A stretch of 64,000 nucleotides of DNA, from the NCBI RefSeq assembly GCF_004521985.1, contig NZ_SBHZ01000008.1:124001-188000 (forward strand), in the 5' to 3' direction. The translations under genes and the position numbers were made by a program. The notes under the pieces were generated by a model. The model was not told the DNA's origin. It did no database searches and worked only from the letters and a program-made list of their open reading frames with translations. The stretch comes from Ectopseudomonas khazarica (GTDB taxonomy: Bacteria; Pseudomonadota; Gammaproteobacteria; Pseudomonadales; Pseudomonadaceae). This document shows, piece after piece, positions 26,049 to 34,459 of this stretch; the first letter of the stretch is position 1; the number at the start of each line of letters is the position of its first letter.

Positions 26049-26960
26049 TCAGAGTGCGTACTGTTGCAGGTTCGCCATCATTTCCTTGAGCGCCTCGACG
26101 TTGTCCGCCGGATGCGCGGCGCCGTCGAAATCGCAGATGCGCTGCCACTGCGCGGCGACGTCGTCGGGGCTGAAACCGGCGCGCGGATCGAAACCGACAC
26201 CCAGGCTGCGCTCCCAGCGCACCTTGCCGATCCAGCCGCCACCGACCTCGTAGAGGCCGCCGGTGTCCTGGCAGGCGGCGCTACCGAGGTACACCACCAG
26301 CGGGCTGACCAGTTCGGGCTTGAGCTGCTCGAACACCTGCGGCGGGATCAGCCCTTCGGTCATGCGCGTGGCGCCGGTGGGCGCGATGGCGTTGATCAGG
26401 ATGTTGTTCTTGCGCCCTTCGATGGCCAGCGTGCGGGTCAGGCCATAGAGGCCGAGCTTGGCCATGCCGTAGTTGCTCTGGCCGAAGTTGCCGTAGATGC
26501 CCGAGGTGGACGAGGTGAAGATCACCCGCCCGAAATTCTGCTCGCGCAGGTGCGGCCAGGCGGCACGGGTGGTCTTGTAGGCGCCTTCGACGTGGACCTT
26601 GTAGACCAGATCCCAGTCGGCGTCTTCCATCTTGTGGAAGCTCTTGTCGCGCAGGATGCCGGCATTGTTGACCAGCACGTCGATGCGGCCGAAGGTATCC
26701 AGCGCGGTCTGCACGATCTTGTCCCCATCGGTGACCGAATCATGGTTGGCTACCGCCGTACCGCCGAAGGCGCGAATCTCTTCCACCACCTTGTCCGCAG
26801 CCGACGCGTTGGCCCCTTCGCCGTGGGTGCTGCCGCCCAGATCATTGACCACCACCCGGGCCCCGTGACGGGCGAACAACAGGGCATGGGCACGGCCCAG
26901 GCCACCACCGGCACCGGTGACTATGACCACTTGATCTTCGAAACGGATGGCATCGCTCAT
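26049..26960 (-). CDS. SDR of the peroxisomal multifunctional enzyme type
   Basis: 303 residues from the ATG at 26960. VVIVTGAGGGLGRAHALLFARHGARVVVNDLGG is the NAD-binding motif with the NDLGG ending characteristic of 17-beta-HSD4/MFE-2-type SDRs. NNAG (VLVNNAGILRDKSFHKM), the serine in IFTSSTSGIYGNFGQ and Y-x3-K in SNYGMAKLGLYGLTRTLA are present. It probably oxidises 3-hydroxyacyl-CoA or sterol-like alcohols. GGAG precedes the start; a terminator follows. Confidence 0.9.
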   Translation of the reverse strand: MSDAIRFEDQVVIVTGAGGGLGRAHALLFARHGARVVVNDLGGSTHGEGANASAADKVVEEIRAFGGTAVANHDSVTDGDKIVQTALDTFGRIDVLVNNAGILRDKSFHKMEDADWDLVYKVHVEGAYKTTRAAWPHLREQNFGRVIFTSSTSGIYGNFGQSNYGMAKLGLYGLTRTLAIEGRKNNILINAIAPTGATRMTEGLIPPQVFEQLKPELVSPLVVYLGSAACQDTGGLYEVGGGWIGKVRWERSLGVGFDPRAGFSPDDVAAQWQRICDFDGAAHPADNVEALKEMMANLQQYAL

Positions 26961-27061
26961 CGAAAGCTCCCTCGGCAGAATGTGAATGCCCCGAGTGTCA
27001 GGCAGCCCCGCACGCTTCACAAGGCGCGCGCGGCGCCTGAATGACGGCCGATAATGCGACC

Positions 27062-27592
27062 TTATGCGAGGCGCAGCAGACTCAGGTGGTCGTACAGGTG
27101 CATCACGTGCGCGGCGGCATATTCGCCGTGGCTCAGCGCACCGTAGGCGAAATGCGGCTGCAACTCGCCCTGGTATGAGGCGAAACGCACGAAGGCGCTG
27201 CGCAGCCGCTGCAGCGCGGCTTCCTGGCTGTCCGGCTCGAGCAGCGCAGCCGCGCCGGGAATCGGCTCGTCGAGCGGGTGCCGCATGCCGCCGCGTGCGC
27301 TGAACACGGCGAATGCCGCAGGCCCGAGGCTGTGGCGAAACCAGGCCGGCTTGAGCCGGGGGTAGCCGTCGATGGAGTAGTCGATGCTCTGCGCGCAGTG
27401 ATTGAACACCTCGCTCGGGCTCCAGCCGCGCAGACTCTGCAGCGCCCTGCCCTGCAGATCGGCCAGCACCTGCTGCGCGGCAGCGAGGCTCAGCGCAGCC
27501 GGGCGCGGGCCACCGGGCAAGGCCCAGAACCCGGCGCCAAGCGCGGCCACGCCAGCGACGGCGGTACCTTTCAGCAGTGTTCGGCGCTGCAT
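27062..27592 (-). CDS. DUF1569 protein with twin-arginine-like leader
   Basis: 176 residues starting MQRRTLLKGTAVAGVAALGAG, a possible Tat signal (RR followed by a hydrophobic stretch). The body has the four-helix DinB-like pattern of DUF1569: SPSEVFNHCAQSIDYSIDGYP and YGALSHGEYAAAHVMHLYDHLS, with His residues that could bind metal. It overlaps the end of the alpha/beta-hydrolase gene by 22 bases and is the last gene of that operon. Function unknown. Confidence 0.82.
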   Translation of the reverse strand: MQRRTLLKGTAVAGVAALGAGFWALPGGPRPAALSLAAAQQVLADLQGRALQSLRGWSPSEVFNHCAQSIDYSIDGYPRLKPAWFRHSLGPAAFAVFSARGGMRHPLDEPIPGAAALLEPDSQEAALQRLRSAFVRFASYQGELQPHFAYGALSHGEYAAAHVMHLYDHLSLLRLA

Positions 27593-28482
27593 GCCACGGC
27601 CTCCGGCAGATCACGGAACTGCAGATAATGCGCGAGCACCTGGTCAGGCGCCTCGAGCTGCGGGTAATGGCCGATGCCCTCCAGCAGCACGGTATCGGCC
27701 GCCGTGATCAGCTCGCGGTAGCGCGCCACCATGTGCGCACCGGAGATGGGGTCGACGGCGCCATCGATGACGCGCATCGGCACCTGCGTCGCCTGCATCG
27801 CCGCGACCCAGCGCTCGCGCTGCTGACGCCGCTCGGGCATGTAGCGGATCAGACGGTGCATCACCGCCGGGCCGTTGTCGTGCTCGATCAGTTGCCACAG
27901 CGCATCCAGCTCGGCCTCACTGGCCTGGGTATGCGGACCGAGGATGCGGGCAAAGCTCTGCGCCAGCTTGCGCCGTGAGAACAGCCGCCCGATCAGCGGC
28001 CCCAGGGGGCCCAGCAGCAGTTTCTGCACGCGCACCGGATGGTGGGTCTCGGGGAACAGGCCGCCATTGAGGAACACGCAACTGGCCAGCTGCAGGCGCC
28101 CCTCCTGATGGCGGGCGATCAGCTCCTGCGCCACGCTGTCGCCATAGTCGTGCGCCAGCACGTGCACGGGGCGTCGCTCGCCGACCTGCGCCAGCAGCGC
28201 CTGCTGCAGGTCGGCCTGCTCCAGCAGGCTGTAGGCATGGCCACGCGGCTTGGCCGAATAGCCGAAACCGAGCATGTCGCAGGCGATCAGTCGATAGCGC
28301 CCGGCCAGCGGTGCCCACAGGCGATGCCAGTCCCAGCTCGCTGTGGGGAAGCCATGGATCAGCAGCAGGGGCTCGGCATCCGCCGCGCCTGCCAGCCAGT
28401 AGCGTATCGGCTGGCCGGCGAAGGTCATGGTCCGGCCCTGCGCCTGCCAGTGCTGCAGGTCGATGCCTGGCAGTTCGCTCAC
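27571..28482 (-). CDS. Alpha/beta hydrolase, epoxide hydrolase-like
   Basis: 303 residues. Oxyanion motif LLLIHGFPTASWDWHRLW and nucleophile elbow VHVLAHDYGDSVAQEL, where Asp replaces Ser as in epoxide hydrolases and haloalkane dehalogenases. The C-terminal histidine is probably in LEGIGHYPQLEAP. Start overlaps the stop of the class II aldolase gene by four bases. Substrate unknown. Confidence 0.88.
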   Translation of the reverse strand: MSELPGIDLQHWQAQGRTMTFAGQPIRYWLAGAADAEPLLLIHGFPTASWDWHRLWAPLAGRYRLIACDMLGFGYSAKPRGHAYSLLEQADLQQALLAQVGERRPVHVLAHDYGDSVAQELIARHQEGRLQLASCVFLNGGLFPETHHPVRVQKLLLGPLGPLIGRLFSRRKLAQSFARILGPHTQASEAELDALWQLIEHDNGPAVMHRLIRYMPERRQQRERWVAAMQATQVPMRVIDGAVDPISGAHMVARYRELITAADTVLLEGIGHYPQLEAPDQVLAHYLQFRDLPEAVACSAEHC

Positions 28483-29264
28483 TGGTCGTAGCCCGGCATC
28501 TGCTGATCAAGCTTGCGCAGCAGTGCCGGCCAGGGCAGTGCACCGCCCATGCCCTGCTGCGTTTTCATCACCCCGGCGATCATCGCCCTGGCGCCATCGA
28601 GAATCTGCTGCGGGATGTGAATCAGCTCGGTGCCCGCGCCCTGCGCCATGACCTGGATCTCGCAGGCGCGTTGCAGGGTGAACATACCGAGGAAGGCATC
28701 GGCGATGCTGCCGAACGCGGTGAGCAGGCCATGGTTGGGCAGGATCATGAAGTTCTTGTCGCCCAGGTCGGCCTGCAGGCGCGCCTTCTCGTCATGGTTC
28801 AGCGCCACGCCCTCGTACCCGTGGTAAGCCAGGCTGGCGAGGACGAACAGCGACTGCTGGGACAGCGGCAACAGGCCCTGCTTCTGCGCCGACACGGCGA
28901 TGCCCGCCGGCGTATGGATATGCAGCACACAGCCGACATCGTGGCGCACCTCGTGCACCGCACTGTGGATGGTGTAGCCGGCCGGATTGATGTCGAACGG
29001 GCTGTCCATCAGCTTGCTGCCGGCCAGGTCGACCTTGACCAGGCTCGACGCGGTGATTTCATGGAACATCAGCCCGTAGGGGTTGATGAGGAAGTCCTCG
29101 GTGCCCGGCACCTTGGCCGAGATGTGGGTGAAGATCAGGTCATCCCAACCGTACAGCGCGATCAGGCGATAGCACGCCGCGAGGTCGACGCGGGTGCGCC
29201 ATTCGGCCTCGGAGACCTGATTCTTCACGGCAGGGAGTTTCAGCGGAGCATTCACGGCGGTCAC
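28479..29264 (-). CDS. Class II aldolase/adducin family protein
   Basis: 261 residues of the class II aldolase fold. LAACYRLIALYGWDDLIFTHISAKVPGTEDFLINPYGLMFHEIT is the substrate/Zn region; metal-ligand histidines lie in VLHIHTPAGIAVS and FMILPNHGLLTAFGS. The proteobacterial subgroup of about 260 residues is mostly uncharacterised. First gene of an operon with the hydrolase and DUF1569 genes. Confidence 0.88.
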   Translation of the reverse strand: MTAVNAPLKLPAVKNQVSEAEWRTRVDLAACYRLIALYGWDDLIFTHISAKVPGTEDFLINPYGLMFHEITASSLVKVDLAGSKLMDSPFDINPAGYTIHSAVHEVRHDVGCVLHIHTPAGIAVSAQKQGLLPLSQQSLFVLASLAYHGYEGVALNHDEKARLQADLGDKNFMILPNHGLLTAFGSIADAFLGMFTLQRACEIQVMAQGAGTELIHIPQQILDGARAMIAGVMKTQQGMGGALPWPALLRKLDQQMPGYDQ

Positions 29265-29415
29265 CTCGATATTCTTGTTGGTCGGTGGTGTCCGCAGTCT
29301 AGTCCTGCGCCTGTCGGGCGGTAGTCTCCCTGGCAGCCATCTTGATGGCTTTGCGGGTCACGAGGCTGGCGCGCCGAGGGGCGATAAGCGGGTATTCGCC
29401 GTGGTGATCGGCGTG

Positions 29416-29883
29416 TCAGAGCAGCTCGGGATACTCGGCCACCAGCTGCGGCCACTGCGCCTGAGCCTGCGGATCATCGGCCAGCAAGCGGAAGCCGGCG
29501 AACTGAAACTCCGGTGCCACGCTGCAGCCGACCAGGGTGTAGGCCCCTGTCGAACGGGCGGCCTGCCAGGCATGGGCAGGCACGGCACGCTGCGGCAACT
29601 GCTCGCCCTCGACGGGACCGAGCAGCTCGCAACGCGGGCTGCCAGGCGCATCGGCGATCAGCAGTTGCAACGGATCGCCCTCGTGGAAATGCCACAGCTC
29701 ATCGGCATCGACCTGGTGCCAGCGACTCACCACTCCACCCGGCAGCAGGAACAGAATGGCGCTGGAGGCCGCCCGCCCCTGCGCATCGCGCTGCGAGGCA
29801 ACGAACAGCCGCCGGTAGAAACCGCCCTCCGGATGCGCGTCGAGACCGAGGCGCTCGATCAACTGCCGCGCACGCGGGTGCAT
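29416..29883 (-). CDS. Cupin-fold DUF985 protein
   Basis: 155 residues: LIERLGLDAHPEGGFYRRLFVA (N-terminal signature of DUF985), then SSAILFLLPGGVVSRWHQVDADELWHFHEGDPLQLLI cupin strands with the metal-site His residues, and YTLVGCSVAPEFQFAGFRLL. Uncharacterised; some relatives are sugar-phosphate epimerase-like. It starts directly after the flavodoxin stop with one base between, so the two are co-transcribed. Confidence 0.87.
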   Translation of the reverse strand: MHPRARQLIERLGLDAHPEGGFYRRLFVASQRDAQGRAASSAILFLLPGGVVSRWHQVDADELWHFHEGDPLQLLIADAPGSPRCELLGPVEGEQLPQRAVPAHAWQAARSTGAYTLVGCSVAPEFQFAGFRLLADDPQAQAQWPQLVAEYPELL

Positions 29884-29884
29884 G

Positions 29885-30334
29885 TCAGCCCTTCAGCGCA
29901 GTAGCCAGCGCCTGCAGCCAGGGCTCGGCGTCGCTTTCCGGGGTGACCGTCTCGCTGGAGTCCAGACGCAGCATCTCGACCGCCTCACGCAGGCCCAGCT
30001 CGGCATACAGCTCGCGCATCAGCTCGCCGCCGCCACAGAAGGTGTCGTAGCTGGAGTCGCCCAGCGCCAGCACTGCGGCGGGCCGCCCCGCCATGGCCGG
30101 CAGGCGGTCACGCAGCTCGCTGTACAGCGGCAGCAGGTTGTCCGGCAGCTCGCCCATGCCGGTGGTGGAGGTGACGGTGAGCAAGGCATCGGGGGCGAAC
30201 GCCAGCAGTTCATCGAGGCTCATGTTCGCTTTGTGCCAGGCATCCAGCCCGGCGGCCTTGAGCTGACGCTCGGCGTGGCGGGCGACTTCCTCGGCCGTGC
30301 CGTAGACCGATCCCGAGACGATGGCGACTTTCAT
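29885..30334 (-). CDS. Flavodoxin (MioC-like)
   Basis: 149 residues from the ATG at 30334. FMN phosphate loop is VSGSVYGTAEEVARHAE; the aromatic loops are TSTTGMGELPDNL and LGDSSYDTFCGGGELM. Short-chain flavodoxin, an electron carrier. It is divergent from the LOV photoreceptor gene across about 100 bases. Another shadow start upstream was rejected because it would run into the LOV promoter region. Confidence 0.9.
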   Translation of the reverse strand: MKVAIVSGSVYGTAEEVARHAERQLKAAGLDAWHKANMSLDELLAFAPDALLTVTSTTGMGELPDNLLPLYSELRDRLPAMAGRPAAVLALGDSSYDTFCGGGELMRELYAELGLREAVEMLRLDSSETVTPESDAEPWLQALATALKG

Positions 30335-30378
30335 GACAACTCCAGAAACAGGAAAAACGCCGCGCATTATGCCGCAAG

Positions 30379-30406
30379 TAGACAGCATGACCCGATGTTT
30401 TAGAAT
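30379..30406 (+). promoter_or_regulatory. Sigma-70-type promoter of the LOV gene
   Basis: TAGACA and TAGAAT separated by 16 bases, with a predicted start near 30413 and a short leader before the ATG at 30437. Five of six -35 positions match the consensus. By eye only. Confidence 0.55.
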
Positions 30407-30436
30407 GCTCTGCATATCCTTTGCGGAATCGAACCG

Positions 30437-30883
30437 ATGATCAATGCCAAGCTACTGCAACTGGTAGTCGACGCCTCCAACGACGGAATCGTGGTGGCCG
30501 AGCAGGAAGGTGAAGACAACATCCTCATCTATGCCAACGCGGCGTTCGAGCGTCTGACCGGCTACGCCAGCGACGACATCCTCTACCAGGACTGCCGTTT
30601 CCTGCAGGGCAGCGACCGCGCACAGGCCGGCCTGCAGGCGATTCGCGATGCGGTCAAGGCGCAACGGCCCTGCCGCCAGATCATCCGCAACTACCGCAAG
30701 GACGGCAGCGCCTTCTGGAACGAGCTGTCGATCACCCCGGTGCTCAACGAAGGCGACCAGCTGACCTACTACATCGGCATCCAGAAGGACGTCACCGAGC
30801 AGGTGCAGGCCCAGCAGCGCGTCAAGGAGCTGGAAAGCGAAGTGGCCGAGCTGAAGGCCGAGCTGGCACGCCTGAAAAGCTGA
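30437..30883 (+). CDS. Short LOV blue-light photoreceptor
   Basis: 148 residues, closely resembling PpSB1-LOV of P. putida from memory. The photoactive cysteine is C53 in the QDCRFLQG motif (NCRFLQ type); flavin contacts include TGYASDDILY, IIRNYRKDGSAFWNELSI and TYYIGIQKDVT. A C-terminal coiled-coil helix (QQRVKELESEVAELKAELARLKS) serves for dimerisation; there is no effector domain. On blue light C53 forms an adduct with FMN. In P. putida the LOV protein works with an adjacent class II LitR regulator, and such a gene is found here at 31581. Confidence 0.95.
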   Translation: MINAKLLQLVVDASNDGIVVAEQEGEDNILIYANAAFERLTGYASDDILYQDCRFLQGSDRAQAGLQAIRDAVKAQRPCRQIIRNYRKDGSAFWNELSITPVLNEGDQLTYYIGIQKDVTEQVQAQQRVKELESEVAELKAELARLKS

Positions 30884-30948
30884 CGAACGGACAAAACTAT
30901 CCGCCGGTAACGCAGTCCGAAGGGTTTACCCCCTTGTAGTCTCATTCC

Positions 30949-31557
30949 ATGCAACGCGACCCGCTGCTGACCCAGGCCGAGCTGGATTTCATCCAGGAAC
31001 TCATCTCCCAGCCCCTGCGCGCGCCCCGCTCGGCGGCTGTCGCGCAGCTGGCCATCGGCGAGCAGCTGAGCGCACTGCTGAGCCACGTGAGCGACGCCCG
31101 GCAGTTGAGCCTGAACACCCATAGCGACCACGAGCACCTGAGCTTTCCGCTGTACCTGGTCCAGGACAGCGAGACGCAGTCACGCCTGGAGCTTGGCGCC
31201 CCGCTGATCTTCGAGCAGGGTTTGCACGAACGCCCCTGGCGCCTGCAACTGCCCGGCCCGCTGCCCCTGCTCGATGACAACGAGCAGCCCTCTGGACTGA
31301 CGGCGCTGGAGCTGTCGAACAACGGCATGCTGGTGCAGTACGACAAGGCCGGTACTCCGGCCAAGGACCAGTTGCTGCAACTGATGCTGCCGATGGAGCG
31401 CCGGGTGCAGCTGCGCGCCTGCCTGGTCCGGCGCGTCGACCGTCGGCATTACGCCTACAGCGTGGAAACCCTGCATGCCGAAGACGAGCAGACATTGCGT
31501 CAGTACCTCTTCGAGCAGCACAGCGAACACCGGCAACAGCCAGAAGCCATCGCCTGA
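30949..31557 (+). CDS. PilZ-like domain protein
   Basis: 202 residues, no signal or membrane segments. The two-part beta layout (SFPLYLVQDSETQSRLELGAP; SGLTALELSNNGMLVQYDK; QLMLPMERRVQLRACLVRRVDRRHYAYSVETL) resembles a YcgR-N-like plus PilZ arrangement. The c-di-GMP motifs are altered: ELSNNG instead of (D/N)xSxxG and no clear RxxxR. It lies between the LOV gene and the LitR gene, suggesting a role in the light or lifestyle switch. Function inferred only from fold. Confidence 0.6.
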   Translation: MQRDPLLTQAELDFIQELISQPLRAPRSAAVAQLAIGEQLSALLSHVSDARQLSLNTHSDHEHLSFPLYLVQDSETQSRLELGAPLIFEQGLHERPWRLQLPGPLPLLDDNEQPSGLTALELSNNGMLVQYDKAGTPAKDQLLQLMLPMERRVQLRACLVRRVDRRHYAYSVETLHAEDEQTLRQYLFEQHSEHRQQPEAIA

Positions 31558-31580
31558 CGCAGCGCCGGCAGGCTCCCCGT

Positions 31581-32534
31581 TCAGGTATCGAGATGCCCGG
31601 CCAGGAACTGCCGGAGGCGCCGCTGCATCAGCCGCGCCTCGCTCCCCAGGCAGGCGATTGGCGAGCCGGCCAGGCTCTCCTCGGCCAGGTCGGCCCCTTC
31701 CCCGGCGAGCAACAATGGGCACTGCAGCCCCAGCGCGAGACGCGTCAGTTGTCGTGGCAGCTCGTCGCCAGGCGGTTGCTGGCTGAAGATGACCAGCGCG
31801 TGCGGCTGCATGCGCTCGCAGACCAGCGCCAGGTCGGTCAGCGGCGTGCCCGGCCCCATCACCGTCACGTCGATGTCATGACTGCCGAGCAGCAGCGCGG
31901 CGACCAGCAGTTCGAGCTCCCGACAGTGATTCGGCAATGCCACCAGCAGCACGCGCTGCCGCGACTCGTCGCGCCCCAGCTGCAGGCGCTGCCAGCAACG
32001 TCCGCGCAGGAAGGCATCGAGCATCAGCCATTCACTGCGCTGGCCCGGATCGTCCTGGCGCAGCAGCAGCTCCTGCCAGACCGGCATGAGGATGTCCTGG
32101 AACACCACCGGCAAGGGGTAGCAGGAGAAGATCTGCCCATACAGGCGCGCCACGCTGGCCTCGTCGAAATGCTGCAGGGCACTGCGCAGCTGACCCTGCC
32201 ACTGGCTCCAGTCATCACCGCTGACCTCGCTGTAGGCCGGCACCGGTGCCGTGCGGCTGCTGGCGCTCTTGGCCAGGATGGAACCGACCTTGCTGACCGC
32301 AACACCGCGCTCGATCCAGGCCAGGATGCTGCGCACCGCATCGATGTCGGCCTGAGAGTAGAGGCGATGGCCACTGTCGGTACGCGTCGGCTGGATCAGC
32401 CCGTAGCGCCGCTCCCAGGCACGCAGGGTGACAGGGTTGACCCCGGTCAGACGCGACACCTCGCGGATCGGGAACAGCTCTTCCTGCTTCAAGGCATTGG
32501 ACGCAAGTGAAGTGACACCAGCGAGTTCGGACAT
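31581..32534 (-). CDS. Class II LitR/CarH-like MerR regulator
   Basis: 317 residues with start at the ATG 32534 (alternatives 32546 and 32582). N-terminal MerR HTH (LFPIREVSRLTGVNPVTLRAWERRYGLIQPTRTDSGHRLYSQADID), a helical segment, then a cobalamin-binding-like Rossmann domain (RVLLVALPNHCRELELLVAALLLGSHDIDVTVMGPGTPLTDLALV). The ExHxxG adenosylcobalamin motif of CarH is not evident. This fits the class II LitR proteins (PplR) of P. putida, which answer to a LOV protein rather than B12. A candidate autoregulatory operator lies at 32595-32617. Confidence 0.88.
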   Translation of the reverse strand: MSELAGVTSLASNALKQEELFPIREVSRLTGVNPVTLRAWERRYGLIQPTRTDSGHRLYSQADIDAVRSILAWIERGVAVSKVGSILAKSASSRTAPVPAYSEVSGDDWSQWQGQLRSALQHFDEASVARLYGQIFSCYPLPVVFQDILMPVWQELLLRQDDPGQRSEWLMLDAFLRGRCWQRLQLGRDESRQRVLLVALPNHCRELELLVAALLLGSHDIDVTVMGPGTPLTDLALVCERMQPHALVIFSQQPPGDELPRQLTRLALGLQCPLLLAGEGADLAEESLAGSPIACLGSEARLMQRRLRQFLAGHLDT

Positions 32535-32594
32535 GGCTTCGGGCATCGCGGCAAGTGACAGGCCGGCATTGTAACCCAGCATGTGCACACACCC

Positions 32595-32617
32595 TATACA
32601 ACGCCGTGCGCTGCACA
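32595..32617 (-). promoter_or_regulatory. Candidate LitR operator upstream of litR-like gene
   Basis: On the minus strand it reads TGTGCA-N11-TGTATA. Compared with T(G/A)TACA-N12-TGTA(C/T)A reported for PplR1, it has one mismatch and one base less spacing. A TTGTTG-N17-TATAGG promoter-like pair overlaps it, so the site could block or modulate its own transcription. Confidence 0.45.
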
Positions 32618-32835
32618 ACAATGCAGCTCCAACGGCGCCATGCGCCCTGCCTGGGTGCAGCTCGACAGTGCCTGCCTGCGCGCCTGGCGGCTGTGAGCCC
32701 GCACCATATGAGGGGGCTGGCTAATTTGCACAAAACCGGAATAATCCTTGCTGCATTTTTCGTCGAGCACAGCACCCCGTGCCCGACAGCGCCTGATGCC
32801 CCACCCGGCCAAGGCAACATTCGAGGAGATACACA

Positions 32836-33402
32836 ATGTCCCCTGTTACCCTCATGGTGGCGCGCCGCGTCGCCAACGGTCGTTATCACGACTTCATCGC
32901 CTGGCTGCGTGAAGGCGAACACCTCGCCACCGACTTCCCCGGCTATCTCGGTTCCGGCGTACTGGCGCCTCCGCCAGGTGACGACGAATTCCAGATCGTG
33001 TTCCGCTTCAGCGACGAGCAGACCATGGCCTCCTGGGAACACTCGGCCTCGCGCCAGGCCTGGCTCGCACGGGGCGCCGGCCTGTTCGCCCAGCCCCAGG
33101 AGAAACGTGCCGTCGGCCTCGATGCCTGGTTCGGCAGCAGCCTTCGCCAACCTCCGCGCTGGAAACAGAGCGTGGCCATCTGGCTGGCCTTCTTTCCCGT
33201 CTCGCTGGCCTTCAACCTGCTGTTCGGCCCCTGGCTGGCAGACCTGTCGCTGGTGACCCGCATACTGCTGTCGACACTGGCCCTGACGCCACTGATGACC
33301 TACCTGTTCATACCGCTTTCGACCCGGCTGCTCGAACCCTGGCTGCAAGGTAACTATCAGACGCGTCTGAGCAGGCGTGCCGCCAGCATCGGCAAACCCT
33401 GA
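32836..33402 (+). CDS. ABM-domain membrane protein
   Basis: 188 residues. The first half is an antibiotic-biosynthesis-monooxygenase-like ferredoxin fold (MVARRVANGRYHDFIAWLREGEHLATDFPGYLGSGVL, FQIVFRFSDEQTMASWEHSASRQAWLA), the second half has two membrane helices (SVAIWLAFFPVSLAFNLLF; ILLSTLALTPLMTYLFIPL). GAGGAG precedes the ATG. Similar proteins occur near light-responsive genes in Pseudomonas. Divergent from the LitR-like gene and followed by a hairpin; function unknown. Confidence 0.8.
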   Translation: MSPVTLMVARRVANGRYHDFIAWLREGEHLATDFPGYLGSGVLAPPPGDDEFQIVFRFSDEQTMASWEHSASRQAWLARGAGLFAQPQEKRAVGLDAWFGSSLRQPPRWKQSVAIWLAFFPVSLAFNLLFGPWLADLSLVTRILLSTLALTPLMTYLFIPLSTRLLEPWLQGNYQTRLSRRAASIGKP

Positions 33403-33420
33403 CCCTTGACCGTTTCGACG

Positions 33421-33445
33421 ACCGGCCAGCCCTGTGCTGGCCGGT
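33421..33445 (+). terminator. Hairpin after the ABM gene
   Basis: Perfect 10-bp inverted repeat ACCGGCCAGC/GCTGGCCGGT with a 5-base loop, 19 bases after the stop. The T run is short. It marks the start of the 321-base non-coding region before folM. Confidence 0.6.
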
Positions 33446-33474
33446 TGCGTTCTGCCGCTGGCCGCCGAAAAACC

Positions 33475-33498
33475 TATACACAAGCCAATCAATGTACA
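33475..33498. promoter_or_regulatory. LitR/PplR operator, exact consensus match
   Basis: TATACA-N12-TGTACA matches T(G/A)TACA-N12-TGTA(C/T)A in every defined position. The consensus is palindromic, so it has no direction. It lies 226 bases before the folM ATG, in the non-coding stretch 33403-33723. The consensus is quoted from memory of work on P. putida PplR1. Confidence 0.7.
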
Positions 33499-33606
33499 AA
33501 TAAAGTACAACAAGCTGCCAAGCATAACTGAGCAAAAAAGCCTTTAAAGTCAGCAAAATGGGCAAGCCAGCTGACCCAGACGCTAAACCCGCACGCTTCA
33601 CATGGT

Positions 33607-33630
33607 TGTACAAGAGGCAGCTCTGGTATA
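33607..33630 (+). promoter_or_regulatory. Second LitR/PplR operator with promoter, upstream of folM
   Basis: TGTACA-N12-GGTATA, one mismatch to the light-regulator consensus. It overlaps a promoter-like TTGTAC-N15-TATAGC reading toward folM, the same arrangement as seen (in reverse) around the other two sites. It is 94 bases before the folM ATG. Confidence 0.6.
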
Positions 33631-33723
33631 GCGTTGTCCGTGGCTTGGTGCGTGCCGCCTGCCACTGGTCAGGTACCCAAGGGTGGTACAGCCAGGCCTT
33701 CGCCCTTTCTGCGTGAGTCGCAC

Positions 33724-34434
33724 ATGAGCGCTGCCTCTTTACCCATTCTGATCACCGGTGCCGGCCAGCGGGTCGGCCTGTACTGCGCCGAGCGCCTGCT
33801 CGACGAGGGTCAACCGGTGATCATCAGCTATCGCCAGGAACGCGACAGCATCGCGCGCTTGCGTGAGCGTGGTGCCATTGCCCTGCAGGCGGACTTCAGC
33901 GACGAAGCCGGCATCATGCGTTTCATCGAACAGCTCAGGAGCCAGTGCCGAGGCCTGCGTGCCATCGTGCACAACGCCTCGCAGTGGCTGGCGGAAACGC
34001 CAGGTGCGGAAGCCGAAGTCTTCCGCCAGCTGTTCACCGTGCACATGCTCGCGCCCTACCTGATCAACCTGCACTGCAGCGAATTGCTGCTGCAGTCCGA
34101 GCAGGCGGATATCGTCCACGTCAGCGACGACGTGGTGCGCAAGGGCAGCGCCAATCGTTCGGCCTATTGCGCCAGCAAGGCCGGCCTGGAGAGTCTGACC
34201 CTGTCGTTCGCCGCGCGCCTGGCCCCCCGTATCAAGGTCAATGGCATCGCCCCGGCACTGCTGATGTTCAACGCAGGTGACGACGAGGCCTATCGCGCCA
34301 AGGCCCTGGAGAAATCGGCGCTGGGTATCGAGCCCGGCCCACAGGCCTTCTATCAGAGCCTGCGCTACCTGCTCGACAACCCCTACCTGACCGGAACCAC
34401 CCTTACCCTCAATGGTGGTCGCCACCTCAAGTGA
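33724..34434 (+). CDS. folM: Dihydromonapterin reductase
   Basis: 236 residues from the ATG at 33724; an in-frame TTG at 33634 was rejected because it would place coding sequence over the operator region and lacks family similarity. SDR features: [19 protein letters not shown] (as in pteridine reductase-like SDRs), HNASQW, and [21 protein letters not shown] with Y-x3-K. FolM reduces dihydromonapterin to tetrahydromonapterin, the cofactor for phenylalanine hydroxylase in Pseudomonas. It is followed by folE and folX, the other enzymes of the route. Confidence 0.9.
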   Translation: MSAASLPILITGAGQRVGLYCAERLLDEGQPVIISYRQERDSIARLRERGAIALQADFSDEAGIMRFIEQLRSQCRGLRAIVHNASQWLAETPGAEAEVFRQLFTVHMLAPYLINLHCSELLLQSEQADIVHVSDDVVRKGSANRSAYCASKAGLESLTLSFAARLAPRIKVNGIAPALLMFNAGDDEAYRAKALEKSALGIEPGPQAFYQSLRYLLDNPYLTGTTLTLNGGRHLK

Positions 34435-34459
34435 GGCGCCCACTCATCAGGACACTGCC

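Noticed and set aside
33308..33613. 101-codon minus-strand frame with a hydrophobic segment over the folM upstream region
   Set aside because: It is antisense to the end of the ABM membrane gene, which explains the hydrophobic stretch, and has no ribosome site.
33634..33723. Longer FolM starting at an in-frame TTG
   Set aside because: The extra 30 residues lack family similarity and would overlap the promoter/operator region.
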